Below are positions 1 through 6,467 of a DNA stretch of 7,092 bases, piece after piece. The notes under the pieces were generated by a model. That model was not told the origin of the DNA, did not search any database, and saw only the letters and a program-made list of their open reading frames with translations. The stretch's first letter is position 1, and every line of letters starts with the position of its first letter. The translations under genes were made by a program, and so were the position numbers. Source of the DNA: Gammaproteobacteria bacterium (lineage in GTDB: Bacteria > Pseudomonadota > Gammaproteobacteria > GCA-001735895); assembly GCA_029882955.1 (NCBI GenBank), contig JAOUJX010000211.1:1-7092 (forward strand), given 5' to 3'.

Positions 1-763
1 AAATGCCTTGCGAAATATCGGCATATACCGGGCAGGTGTTAGGGTCGATATCGAAGCATTCGCGAAAATTAAGGCGGAAAGTCTTAATGCCTTCCTCGTC
101 GAGTGGAAATTCCTGAGCTGGTAGTAAATTGACCTGGTCGAGTTTTTGCAGTGATCGTTGACTCTCGACATCGAAGCTACGGATTGATTCCAGCTCGTTA
201 TCGAAGAATTCCAGTCGAAAAGGGTTTCGGCTCCCCATCGGAAATAGATCGAGTATTGAACCACGAACCGCGAACTCACCATGCTCCTGAACCTGGGTAG
301 CATTTCTATACCCGTACTGTATTAGTTTCTCTCTGAGTTCGACAGGTTCATTAATATCGCCGACCTTGAGAGCCAGGCTTCGCGCATAGATGAACTCTGG
401 AGGGGAGACCTTTTGCAGCAACGTCGTAATTGGTAGTATCAATAACCCCTGTTTTGCCGATGCCAGTGTCGCCAGGCATTTAATACGCTCCGAGATTATG
501 TCCTGGTGCGGCGAAAACTGATCGTAGGGCAGGGTTTCGAGGTCGGGAAAACGGACAACCTCCGGCTTTTGATGACTGAAAAACGCAATTTCCTGTTCGA
601 TCAAATCAACATCGGCCATATCGCTACAGACAATGACCGACAATCCCTTGAATTCGGCGACACGCTCGGCGAGTAACAGGCTACGACTACTGCCATAAAG
701 TTGGCCCAGGCGCAGAAAAGTTCCGGCGGTTGGACTGGGGATATCGAACAGGTATTTGGGCAT
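1..763 (-). CDS. mfd: Transcription-repair coupling factor Mfd, N-terminal part (3' end outside window)
   Basis: Mfd is a cytoplasmic DNA translocase that removes RNA polymerase stalled at lesions and recruits UvrA for nucleotide excision repair. The reverse complement gives 254 codons starting MPKYLFDIPSPTAG and staying open to the window edge. It follows the UvrB-like N-terminal module of E. coli Mfd closely: LPYDQFSPHQDIIS (about residues 78-91), the region around HGEFAVRG and LDLFPMG (about 161-178), and LLPAQEFP (about 213-220). The family is about 1,150 residues, so the RNA polymerase-interaction, helicase and C-terminal domains lie to the left of the window. The ATG at 761-763 matches the usual position of the family start, although no strong ribosome binding site precedes it. 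The LysR gene lies upstream on the same strand, 94 bp away. No frameshift was seen. Identification is by remembered family sequence and is confident. Confidence 0.96.
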   Translation of the reverse strand, partial: MPKYLFDIPSPTAGTFLRLGQLYGSSRSLLLAERVAEFKGLSVIVCSDMADVDLIEQEIAFFSHQKPEVVRFPDLETLPYDQFSPHQDIISERIKCLATLASAKQGLLILPITTLLQKVSPPEFIYARSLALKVGDINEPVELREKLIQYGYRNATQVQEHGEFAVRGSILDLFPMGSRNPFRLEFFDNELESIRSFDVESQRSLQKLDQVNLLPAQEFPLDEEGIKTFRLNFRECFDIDPNTCPVYADISQGI

Positions 764-857
764 GAAGCCAGGCGTTGGAAATTAAATGGAGCGGGGATTT
801 TACCGGCTGCGGTTTAAAATGAAAGAGGTGGGATCAATTAATCCGGCGAAACTCGCT

Positions 858-1787
858 TTAGCGTGTTGCCTGGTTCTCAGCCTCACGCAGATAAGCACTC
901 TCTGCTAGCAGCCAGTCACGGAACGCGGTCACCTTCGGATTGTTTGCTTTCTGTTCACTAGACACTAAATGGTAACACAGCCGAACAGGCAAGCGTGTTT
1001 CGAAGGGCTGGATTAAGCGTCCGGCGGCTATTTCATCGGCAGCCATAACACTGGCGACTAAAGCGACCCCCTGTCCTTCGAGTGCAGCCTCGATGATCAT
1101 CTCAGACTGGTTAAAGAAAATACCGTGGCTGGTATCGATATCATCTACCCCTGCGGTTGCCAGCCACATTTCCCAGTCAGGCCAGCTTGAGTCTACCTCA
1201 ACATAATTACTGTGCAGTAAGCTGTAATGACGAAGGTCTTTGGGGTTAGTCAGGGTGTGACCGGGTTTGATCAAAGAAGGGCTGCAAACCGGGATTAAAT
1301 CGAACGAAAATAAATAAACCGAATATAAGTCGGGATACTCACCCGTGCCAAAGCGGATACCCACATCGATATCCTCGCGTACGAAATCGACTAGCCGACC
1401 GGAGGCATCAATGCGGACATCGATATCCGGGTATGTCGCCTGAAATTTGCACAGGCGAGGAATCAGCCATTTCGAGATAAACGATGGTGCCGAAGTAATC
1501 GTTAACGGGGCATCGTCCTGATGCTTGCGGACCAGTTCGACAGCTTCGGTAATACTGCCAAATCCCTCCGCCAGTAATGGCTGAAATAGCTGCCCGGAAT
1601 CAGTGAGTATGATGGTTCGATTAAGGCGTTTAAATAATTTGATATCCAGAAATTCTTCAAGTGTCCTGATCTGCTGACTAATAGCCCCCGGTGTCACATT
1701 AAGCTCGTCGGCGGCCTTACTGAAGCTTAAATGACGTGCTGTAGCTTCGAAAGCACGTAGAGAATTTAGCGGTGGTAATAATGACAT
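858..1787 (-). CDS. LysR-family transcriptional regulator, GcvA-like
   Basis: A 309-residue DNA-binding regulator of normal LysR length. The N-terminus, PPLNSLRAFEATARHLSFS then KAADELNVTPGAISQQI, is the winged helix-turn-helix (about residues 6-65) with the hallmark of the GcvA subgroup. A linker helix and an effector-binding domain of the periplasmic-binding-protein fold follow (about 92-300), containing LTITSAPSFISKWLIPRL and VDVGIRFG-like segments (here IDVGIRFGTG). The ligand cannot be told from sequence. GcvA of E. coli controls glycine cleavage, but many GcvA-like proteins control other genes and no gcv genes are present here. It is divergent from the DUF1127 gene, which is the most likely target. 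A perfect LysR-type palindrome lies only 6 nt before the start codon, occupying the place where a ribosome binding site would be, so self-repression is plausible and initiation may lack a Shine-Dalgarno sequence. Confidence 0.93.
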   Translation of the reverse strand: MSLLPPLNSLRAFEATARHLSFSKAADELNVTPGAISQQIRTLEEFLDIKLFKRLNRTIILTDSGQLFQPLLAEGFGSITEAVELVRKHQDDAPLTITSAPSFISKWLIPRLCKFQATYPDIDVRIDASGRLVDFVREDIDVGIRFGTGEYPDLYSVYLFSFDLIPVCSPSLIKPGHTLTNPKDLRHYSLLHSNYVEVDSSWPDWEMWLATAGVDDIDTSHGIFFNQSEMIIEAALEGQGVALVASVMAADEIAAGRLIQPFETRLPVRLCYHLVSSEQKANNPKVTAFRDWLLAESAYLREAENQATR

Positions 1788-1793
1788 GTGAGT

Positions 1794-1806
1794 TTAGATA
1801 ATCTAA
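1794..1806. promoter_or_regulatory. Candidate LysR box (perfect T-N11-A palindrome)
   Basis: The sequence TTAGATAATCTAA has two perfect 6-bp arms (TTAGAT/ATCTAA) around a central A and fits the T-N11-A consensus of LysR-type operators. It lies between the divergent LysR and DUF1127 genes, 6 bp upstream of the LysR start codon and about 22 bp upstream of the -35 element proposed for the DUF1127 gene. That position suits both self-repression of the regulator and control of its neighbour. Binding is inferred, not shown. Confidence 0.6.
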
Positions 1807-1828
1807 TCCGTAAAGTAAAAACCATCGT

Positions 1829-1857
1829 TTGTTAATCGGAAATATTAGCCATATATT
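1829..1857 (+). promoter_or_regulatory. Sigma-70-type promoter of the DUF1127 gene
   Basis: TTGTTA at 1829-1834 and TATATT at 1852-1857 are separated by exactly 17 bp. Transcription would start near 1864, leaving a leader of roughly 43 nt that includes the ribosome binding site. The -10 element overlaps one copy of a direct repeat, ATATTAGC (1842-1849 and 1853-1860), whose 11-bp spacing puts both copies on the same face of the helix. This could be a second regulator contact site. Confidence 0.55.
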
Positions 1858-1893
1858 AGCTACGTAACAACAGGTTTATCCATTTAAATTAGT

Positions 1894-1898
1894 GAGGA
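1894..1898 (+). promoter_or_regulatory. Ribosome binding site fixing the DUF1127 start
   Basis: GAGGA lies 8 nt before the ATG at 1907. The in-frame GTG at 1892 overlaps this site and has no site of its own, so ATG 1907 is the preferred start. Confidence 0.7.
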
Positions 1899-1906
1899 AA
1901 ACTAAA

Positions 1907-2356
1907 ATGAACATCATGAGTATAGCAGTGGCTTCCATTGTCGATGCCAACACAGGAAATGGCATTAACCAAAAGTTTGTCGATAAGTTTGCTTCGGATT
2001 ATGCTGTGCATGATGATAGAAACGGAGAGATTCGGGCGAATGTGTTCATCACTCTATTGGGTAAATTGAAAAGTGCCGTAAAGGCTTATATCGACCAATC
2101 TATAGTAGCCGCCCGGGAGCGTGAAGATATCAGGGTGATATCCAGCATGAGTGAATATTTATTGAAAGATATCGGCCTCATCCAGATTGATGTCGATGAT
2201 TTACGCTCCGGTTTAATTTCACTTAACTCATTGAGTGCGCGACGCGAGAAAAATCTTCGCAAGGTATCAACCGCTTTAGTTCGCCCTTCCAGGTCTAATG
2301 TTGAGGAGTTGAACGGTATCAATCAGGAAAGTAGCGAACTGAAGAAATGTGCTTAA
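1907..2356 (+). CDS. DUF1127 domain-containing protein
   Basis: A 149-residue protein. The recognisable part is a DUF1127 (YjiS-like) segment at about residues 65-100: REREDIRVISSMSEYLLKDI followed by GLIQIDVDDL. This resembles the family pattern of a basic helix, a central L-x-D-I-G-L motif and a following aspartate. DUF1127 proteins are small and some bind RNA in phosphate or carbon metabolism (Agrobacterium and Rhodobacter examples), but most have no known role. Classic members are about 45-75 residues, so this protein carries an extra N-terminal section of about 60 residues, with no membrane segment or signal peptide seen, and a basic, hydrophilic tail of about 50. It has its own promoter, is divergent from the LysR gene, which probably controls it, and converges with ybiT. 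Function is not assigned. Confidence 0.82.
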   Translation: MNIMSIAVASIVDANTGNGINQKFVDKFASDYAVHDDRNGEIRANVFITLLGKLKSAVKAYIDQSIVAAREREDIRVISSMSEYLLKDIGLIQIDVDDLRSGLISLNSLSARREKNLRKVSTALVRPSRSNVEELNGINQESSELKKCA

Positions 2357-2377
2357 ATTACCTGAACTTAACCGTAG

Positions 2378-2412
2378 GGAGGGTCGGGGTCAGGTCTGAC
2401 GCCGACTCCTCC
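2378..2412. repeat. Palindromic hairpin element between convergent genes
   Basis: Nested complementary arms form a near-perfect hairpin: GGAGG (2378-2382) with CCTCC (2408-2412), GTCGG (2383-2387) with CCGAC (2402-2406), and GTCAG (2389-2393) with CTGAC (2396-2400), with a GT loop, one G/G mismatch (2388/2401) and one bulged T (2407). It fills the gap between the DUF1127 stop and the ybiT stop. Neither side has a run of T after the stem, so it is not a textbook intrinsic terminator, although it could still act as a bidirectional transcript end or RNA stabiliser. Its left arm recurs at 4123-4137. From memory, related palindromes with AGACCTGACCCC cores are dispersed in proteobacterial intergenic regions, so a REP-like repeat is the favoured reading. 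Confidence 0.6.
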
Positions 2413-2419
2413 GATAAAT

Positions 2420-4024
2420 TTAAGCGACCTTGAAAGCTTCCATCTGACTTGCCAGGTACTCATTGTAAGTCCCCTGAAAATTAATCACTTGCTGGTCTTT
2501 GATTTCAACCACGCGTGTAGCCAGCGACGAGACAAATTCCCGGTCGTGGCTGACAAAAATAATGGTACCGTCGTATTTGGCCAGTGCCTGATTAAGCGCT
2601 TCGATAGACTCCATGTCCAGGTGATTGGTTGGCTCATCGAGAATTAATACATTGGCATCCGACATCATTAACTTACCAAAGAGTAAGCGGTTCTTTTCAC
2701 CACCAGAACAAACGCTGGCTTTCTTTTTATAATCATCAGCGCTGAACAGTAAACGCCCGAGGATACTGCGTACCATAATTTCGTCGTGTTTGGGTTTACG
2801 CCATTGCGACATCCAGTCGAATACATTGAGATCGTTATCAAAGTCGTTAGTACTGTCCTGAGGGCAATAGGCGATACTGGCATTTTCCGACCATTTAATC
2901 ACACCGGCATTAGCTTTGATCTGATCCATCAGGCAACGTAAAAAAGTAGTTTTACCAACGCCATTTTCACCGATGACTGCAAGCCGGGCACCAGCCTCCA
3001 GGATTAAGTCAAAATCGCTGAATAGTATTTCATCTTCAAAACCGTGGGTCAGGTTTTCCAGCACCAGTGCCTGTCGATGAAGCTTTTTTTCCTGCTTTAA
3101 AGTGATGAATGGTGTCGCCCGGCTTGATGCGATGACTTCGTCGAGTTTGATTTTTTCCATCTTTCGCGCTCGAGATGTCGCCTGCTTGGCCTTCGAAGCA
3201 TTGGCTGAAAAACGGTCTACAAATTGCTGTAGCTCGGCAAGTTCGGCTGTCTTTTTTGCGTTCGAGCTTTGCAGCTGTTCGCGAGCCAGCGATGAAGCAG
3301 CGATGAAGGCCTCGTAATTACCGGGATAAACACGTAACTCGCCATAATCGATATCGGCCATATGCGTGCACACAGAGTTGAGAAAATGCCGGTCGTGCGA
3401 GATGATAATCATGGTCGACTTGCGCTGGTTCAGCACTGTAGCAAGCCAGTTAATGGTATGAATATCGAGGTTGTTAGTCGGCTCGTCCAGCAGCAAAATT
3501 TCGGGATCCGCGAACAGGGCCTGCGCCAGCAATACGCGTAACTTCCAGCCGGGCGCGACCTGGCTCATGAGGCCAAAATGCAAGGCTTCCTCGATACCGG
3601 CCTGCAGCAGAATTTCTCCGGCACGGCTTTCGGCGCTATAGCCATCCATTTCGGCAAACTCCGACTCCAGGTCTGCGACTCTCATTCCGTCTTCTTCTGA
3701 CATTTCAGGTAGCGAGTAAATGCGATCGCGTTCCTGCTTCACTTTCCATAATTCAATGTCACCCATAATGACCGTATTGATAACGCTGTGCTCTTCAAAT
3801 GCAAACTGATCCTGACTTAGGGTACCCAGCTTGTTGCCGGGCGTAACAGAAACATTACCGGAAGTCGGCGCCAGCTCACCACTGAGGATTTTCATCAGGG
3901 TCGACTTACCGCAACCATTGGCGCCGATCAGGCCATAGCGGTTGCCGTTACCAAATTTGGCGGAGATGTTTTCAAACAGGGGCTTAGCGCCAAACTGCAT
4001 AGTGATGTTAGCGGTGGAGATCAA
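2420..4024 (-). CDS. ybiT: ABC-F family ATPase YbiT
   Basis: A 534-residue soluble ATPase with two nucleotide-binding domains and no membrane segments. ABC-F proteins bind the ribosomal E site and help stalled or difficult translation. The sequence tracks E. coli YbiT (about 530 residues) throughout. Domain 1 has Walker A GANGCGKST (34-42), a degenerate signature around VAPGWKLR (156-163) typical of YbiT, Walker B ILLLDEPTNNLD (176-187) and the H-loop SHDR (209-212). The interdomain linker (about 240-310) contains RFSANASKAKQATSRAR. Domain 2 has Walker A GENGVGKTT (352-360), signature CSGGEKNR (439-446), Walker B LILDEPTNHLD (460-470) and SHDREF (492-497). The start is a TTG, chosen because it aligns with the E. 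coli start and has a Shine-Dalgarno sequence 8 nt upstream; the next Met is residue 9. It lies 105 bp downstream of the endonuclease gene on the same strand. Confidence 0.96.
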   Translation of the reverse strand: MISTANITMQFGAKPLFENISAKFGNGNRYGLIGANGCGKSTLMKILSGELAPTSGNVSVTPGNKLGTLSQDQFAFEEHSVINTVIMGDIELWKVKQERDRIYSLPEMSEEDGMRVADLESEFAEMDGYSAESRAGEILLQAGIEEALHFGLMSQVAPGWKLRVLLAQALFADPEILLLDEPTNNLDIHTINWLATVLNQRKSTMIIISHDRHFLNSVCTHMADIDYGELRVYPGNYEAFIAASSLAREQLQSSNAKKTAELAELQQFVDRFSANASKAKQATSRARKMEKIKLDEVIASSRATPFITLKQEKKLHRQALVLENLTHGFEDEILFSDFDLILEAGARLAVIGENGVGKTTFLRCLMDQIKANAGVIKWSENASIAYCPQDSTNDFDNDLNVFDWMSQWRKPKHDEIMVRSILGRLLFSADDYKKKASVCSGGEKNRLLFGKLMMSDANVLILDEPTNHLDMESIEALNQALAKYDGTIIFVSHDREFVSSLATRVVEIKDQQVINFQGTYNEYLASQMEAFKVA

Positions 4025-4032
4025 AGGGAGTG

Positions 4033-4037
4033 TTCCT
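4033..4037 (-). promoter_or_regulatory. Ribosome binding site supporting the TTG start of ybiT
   Basis: On the minus strand AGGAA lies 8 nt before the TTG at 4024-4022. No in-frame ATG occurs just upstream, and the first internal ATG would remove eight conserved residues, so this site supports the rare start codon. Confidence 0.6.
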
Positions 4038-4082
4038 GAAAGTTCAAAAAATAGCGGAATAGCAGAAGGCGTGGGACAACAA

Positions 4083-4096
4083 GCGCCAAAGGGCGC
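4083..4096 (-). terminator. Possible weak terminator hairpin after the endonuclease gene
   Basis: GCGCC/GGCGC arms with a 4-nt loop form a short GC-rich stem, 34 nt beyond the endonuclease stop on the minus strand. It is followed only by TTGTTGT, not a solid T run. It may end or attenuate transcription before ybiT. The stem is short and the call is weak. Confidence 0.3.
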
Positions 4097-4122
4097 GCAC
4101 TTTAAGGTATTTTGCGGAAAAT

Positions 4123-4137
4123 GTCGAGGTCAGGTCT
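4123..4137. repeat. Second, partial copy of the palindrome arm
   Basis: GTCGAGGTCAGGTCT matches 14 of 15 bases of the hairpin arm at 2383-2397. Here the complementary right arm is missing, so it is a half element. It covers the stop codon of the endonuclease gene. A single 14/15 match in 7 kb is close to chance expectation, so support comes mainly from its gene-end location. Confidence 0.35.
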
Positions 4138-5251
4138 CAAAACCCTGTAAATTTCGCTCCAGAAATACGGGAGAAGAGTCGACGATGAGTTCAAACCAGA
4201 TCGGGAAATGGTCCGATATCTGATTTTTTCGCCACGGATGATGGAAATATTTACTCTGGTTGACGGGATCGGTCATATCTCTGGAACCACTGTAGTCATT
4301 TATCATATAGTCGGCATAAACTGACTCTTCACCGGTTTTAAACACGGAGTCGAAGGGGTTGAACACGCCACCGTTCTCCAGCCCGGCTGAATTTTGTCCA
4401 AGAGTAAAATATTCGTTTTGACTCAGGAAAAATCGATCGTAGGCGTCGGTTTGCGACGCGTTGGTATCAACTCCGATCAGACTGCTAACCTCCCTGAATC
4501 CGGCATCTGCAATCATCTGTATGGCCGGGTCATCCCTGGTTGCACCGTTGTAAAAATTAAAATCACCAACACAGACCAGGTTTTCGCTCCATAGTCGATC
4601 TCTTCTTTTCTTTTCCGCCAGCGCCTTGAGTAGTAGTGAAACCTCTTCCCTGCGAAGGCTGACATCGTGCGGGTTTTTGCCAGGATGCAAATGTAGATTA
4701 ATCATTGCAAATGTCTTCCAGCCAGCCGTAAAGCCGGTGATGTAAGGAGTCCGTTTAAGCTGTTTGATACGAGAAATTTGCGTGAGGTCGTCCCAAAGTA
4801 CGATCTCGCCGGCCAGGCCGGCCAACTGCACACGTGTTTTATTAAATATATAACAGCTGCGCTCCGAATTACCCGAATCACCCTCGGTAATATCGTTGAC
4901 CAGATAGCCCCAGTCATCGCCAAGCAGGCGCATAATGATACGTAGATCATCAAGGGAGGTTTTGATTTCCTGCACAGCGATTAAATCAAAACAGGACAGA
5001 ATTTCAGCAATATAAAAATACGATTCCGGTATACGCTGGCTGGTGTGACCAAACTCTTTTATATTCCAGCTGGCGATAATCAGGTTTGTTTCTGTGCGTC
5101 GAGGCGCGATTGAACTATCGAGATCCTGTTTTAGCTCCAGCAACCCGGCGATCGTACGCTGCTTTTCTATCAGTGTCATACCCGGAAAGATCAGCTCGTA
5201 ATCCCGGCGTTTGAAATCATCTGCTGGTCTTAAATCGTTGTAGTAAGGCAT
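4130..5251 (-). CDS. Endonuclease/exonuclease/phosphatase (EEP) family protein
   Basis: A 373-residue protein with the DNase I/exonuclease III-like fold, predicted to be a metal-dependent phosphodiesterase; whether it cuts nucleic acid or another phosphoester is unknown. Visible active-site motifs in family order are SWNIKEFG (Asn63), AVQEIK (Glu95), GNSERSCYIFN (128-137), INLHLHPG (His187), CVGDFNFYN (Asp230, Asn232) and ISDHFPIWFEL (Asp347-His348), so all expected catalytic residues are present. The first 55 residues, before the fold begins, form a charged helical extension that I recall as conserved in this bacterial subfamily. No signal peptide is seen, so it should be cytoplasmic. The start ATG has GAGGA about 10 nt upstream. 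It follows the amidohydrolase gene by 70 bp and may share its transcript. Its last codons, GAG ACC TGA, lie within a partial repeat copy, so its end may have been altered by insertion. Confidence 0.88.
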   Translation of the reverse strand: MPYYNDLRPADDFKRRDYELIFPGMTLIEKQRTIAGLLELKQDLDSSIAPRRTETNLIIASWNIKEFGHTSQRIPESYFYIAEILSCFDLIAVQEIKTSLDDLRIIMRLLGDDWGYLVNDITEGDSGNSERSCYIFNKTRVQLAGLAGEIVLWDDLTQISRIKQLKRTPYITGFTAGWKTFAMINLHLHPGKNPHDVSLRREEVSLLLKALAEKKRRDRLWSENLVCVGDFNFYNGATRDDPAIQMIADAGFREVSSLIGVDTNASQTDAYDRFFLSQNEYFTLGQNSAGLENGGVFNPFDSVFKTGEESVYADYMINDYSGSRDMTDPVNQSKYFHHPWRKNQISDHFPIWFELIVDSSPVFLERNLQGFET

Positions 5252-5321
5252 TTCCTTTTATCCTCAGAAGCGGAGCGATGATAATAACATTCTCTTATAA
5301 GTAGGCATTTAAATATAAAGA

Positions 5322-6230
5322 TTACTTCAAATCACTCGACGCCGGGTATTCTATCTGGAACAGATCCAGTCCGTTACGATAGGCAATGCGCTCGGCGACT
5401 TCGTCCGGCAGATCTTCCAGCCAGTCCCGGTATTCGGCCACGTAGCTGCGTACCTTGTACCAGTAGCCGCTACTGTAAGTACCGCTACCAAGCATGAAGC
5501 GGCGAGGGTATAGCAGCATCAGTGCTTCCCACTCGGGCTTTAGCTTGCCGCTCGGGGCGATATCGCGGCGGTGTGAAATTTCTACCCAGAGGTTTCGATA
5601 ACGCCCCAGCATTTTTTTGATCTCATCCGGCTTTGCATCAACCCCGGCATGCGCCCATAGAATACGCAGTGAGGGTGCCATGCTAAACAACTGGTGCAAA
5701 GCGGACGGATCGGAGCGGGCATGCAGAACCAGATTGCCCTCCGTCGCCAGCTCGACCATGCGGCGCACCACATGGGAGTCAGCCTGGGCATCATAAAGGT
5801 GGAACTCGCCAATGCCCCGGTAGGGCCGGTGACTGATTTCGTATTCGATGAACTGAATGATGTCGGGATTTTCGTGCCAGTGAAAACGGTCCTCGCGGAT
5901 GTCATACGGCACCAGCATGGGAATGACCCGGTCCGGATCAGCCTCCCACAGTTTCCAGGTCCCCAAATTGGGTGTACTGCCGACCAGCAACCAGGGGATA
6001 TTCATTTCTTCGACACCGTTGATGATGGCTTCCACCCGCACTCGCTTCCAGGACTCTTGATTGTAGTGTACCTGGGCGTCGAAGATCGGTGGATGGTAGT
6101 GGGGATTGTAAAAAGCAAGACCCAGGAGTAGCAACGGTAAACTGGCGAACCCCAGCGCTCGACCCAATAGAGTCTGCTGAAAAAACCAGCGTATGCCATG
6201 GAGCCATCGTTTGAAACGCGATTCAGCCAT
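5322..6230 (-). CDS. Membrane-anchored amidohydrolase-like (TIM-barrel) protein
   Basis: A 302-residue protein of the amidohydrolase-2 type, metal-dependent TIM-barrel hydrolases and decarboxylases. A hydrophobic stretch at about residues 22-41, after a basic RFKRWLHGIRW start, has no clear cleavage site and suggests an N-terminal anchor with the barrel outside the cytoplasm. Barrel landmarks are PIFDAQVHYN (48-57), YRGIGEFHLY (137-146), LVLHARSD (His170), ILWAHAG (His194) and RFMLGSGTYSSGYW (244-257), then a C-terminal helix ending IAYRNGLDLF (282-291). Two usual metal/catalytic positions are changed: the first His of the H-x-H motif is Gln53, and the Asp of the usual GSD/GTD motif is Gly250 (GGT, one transition from GAT). 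Activity may therefore be altered or lost, or this may be a subfamily trait. The substrate is unknown. It is upstream of the EEP gene and divergent from the small stress genes. Confidence 0.8.
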   Translation of the reverse strand: MAESRFKRWLHGIRWFFQQTLLGRALGFASLPLLLLGLAFYNPHYHPPIFDAQVHYNQESWKRVRVEAIINGVEEMNIPWLLVGSTPNLGTWKLWEADPDRVIPMLVPYDIREDRFHWHENPDIIQFIEYEISHRPYRGIGEFHLYDAQADSHVVRRMVELATEGNLVLHARSDPSALHQLFSMAPSLRILWAHAGVDAKPDEIKKMLGRYRNLWVEISHRRDIAPSGKLKPEWEALMLLYPRRFMLGSGTYSSGYWYKVRSYVAEYRDWLEDLPDEVAERIAYRNGLDLFQIEYPASSDLK

Positions 6231-6407
6231 GTTTCCCCATCAGGCTATCCGTTTAAGCGTAAATATATTCCAGGTCTAATTTAAAATCCTGGACTTGATT
6301 GCAGCCAGCCGCTGGATAGAGTCCCGCATAGATTGCTGGCTTAAAGCAAGTTAACAATCCTGTAAATAGAATAGGTCATTTAATTGACTGTTATCAACTC
6401 CGTTTGG

Positions 6408-6437
6408 TTCAAACTCACCTAAATTAGCAAATATACT
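6408..6437 (+). promoter_or_regulatory. Candidate promoter of the small-gene operon
   Basis: TTCAAA (6408-6413) and TATACT (6432-6437) are 18 bp apart, a fair -10 with a modest -35. The start site would be near 6444, about 24 nt before the first ATG. The rest of the 237-bp divergent gap (6231-6467) is AT-rich, with a loose CCAGG/CCTGG inverted pair (6270-6292) and a GCCAGC/GCTGGC pair (6304-6340). I see no RNA gene in it. A TATATT on the minus strand (6267-6262) might serve the amidohydrolase gene but lacks a convincing -35. Confidence 0.4.
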
Positions 6438-6467
6438 TCAATCGCCGAAGCAAGGAAGGAGAAAACG

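Noticed and set aside
2086..2322. Minus-strand open frame (78 codons) opposite the DUF1127 gene
   Set aside because: Antisense shadow of a recognisable coding region, with no ribosome binding site or family resemblance.
2566..3560. Degenerate first ABC signature (VAPGWK in place of LSGG) in YbiT
   Set aside because: It looked like a loss of function, but E. coli YbiT has the same sequence, so it is normal for this subfamily.
3942..4223. Plus-strand open frame (93 codons) spanning the ybiT/endonuclease gap
   Set aside because: It overlaps the starts and ends of two conserved minus-strand genes and has no recognisable domain.
5252..5321. AT-rich gap between amidohydrolase and endonuclease as a separate promoter
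   Set aside because: TATAAG- and TTATTAT-like -10 elements are present on the minus strand, but no -35 at proper spacing was found.
5694..6131. Long plus-strand open frame (145 codons) opposite the amidohydrolase gene
   Set aside because: It lies wholly antisense to a gene with clear family motifs, has no recognisable domain, and is explained by codon bias on the other strand.
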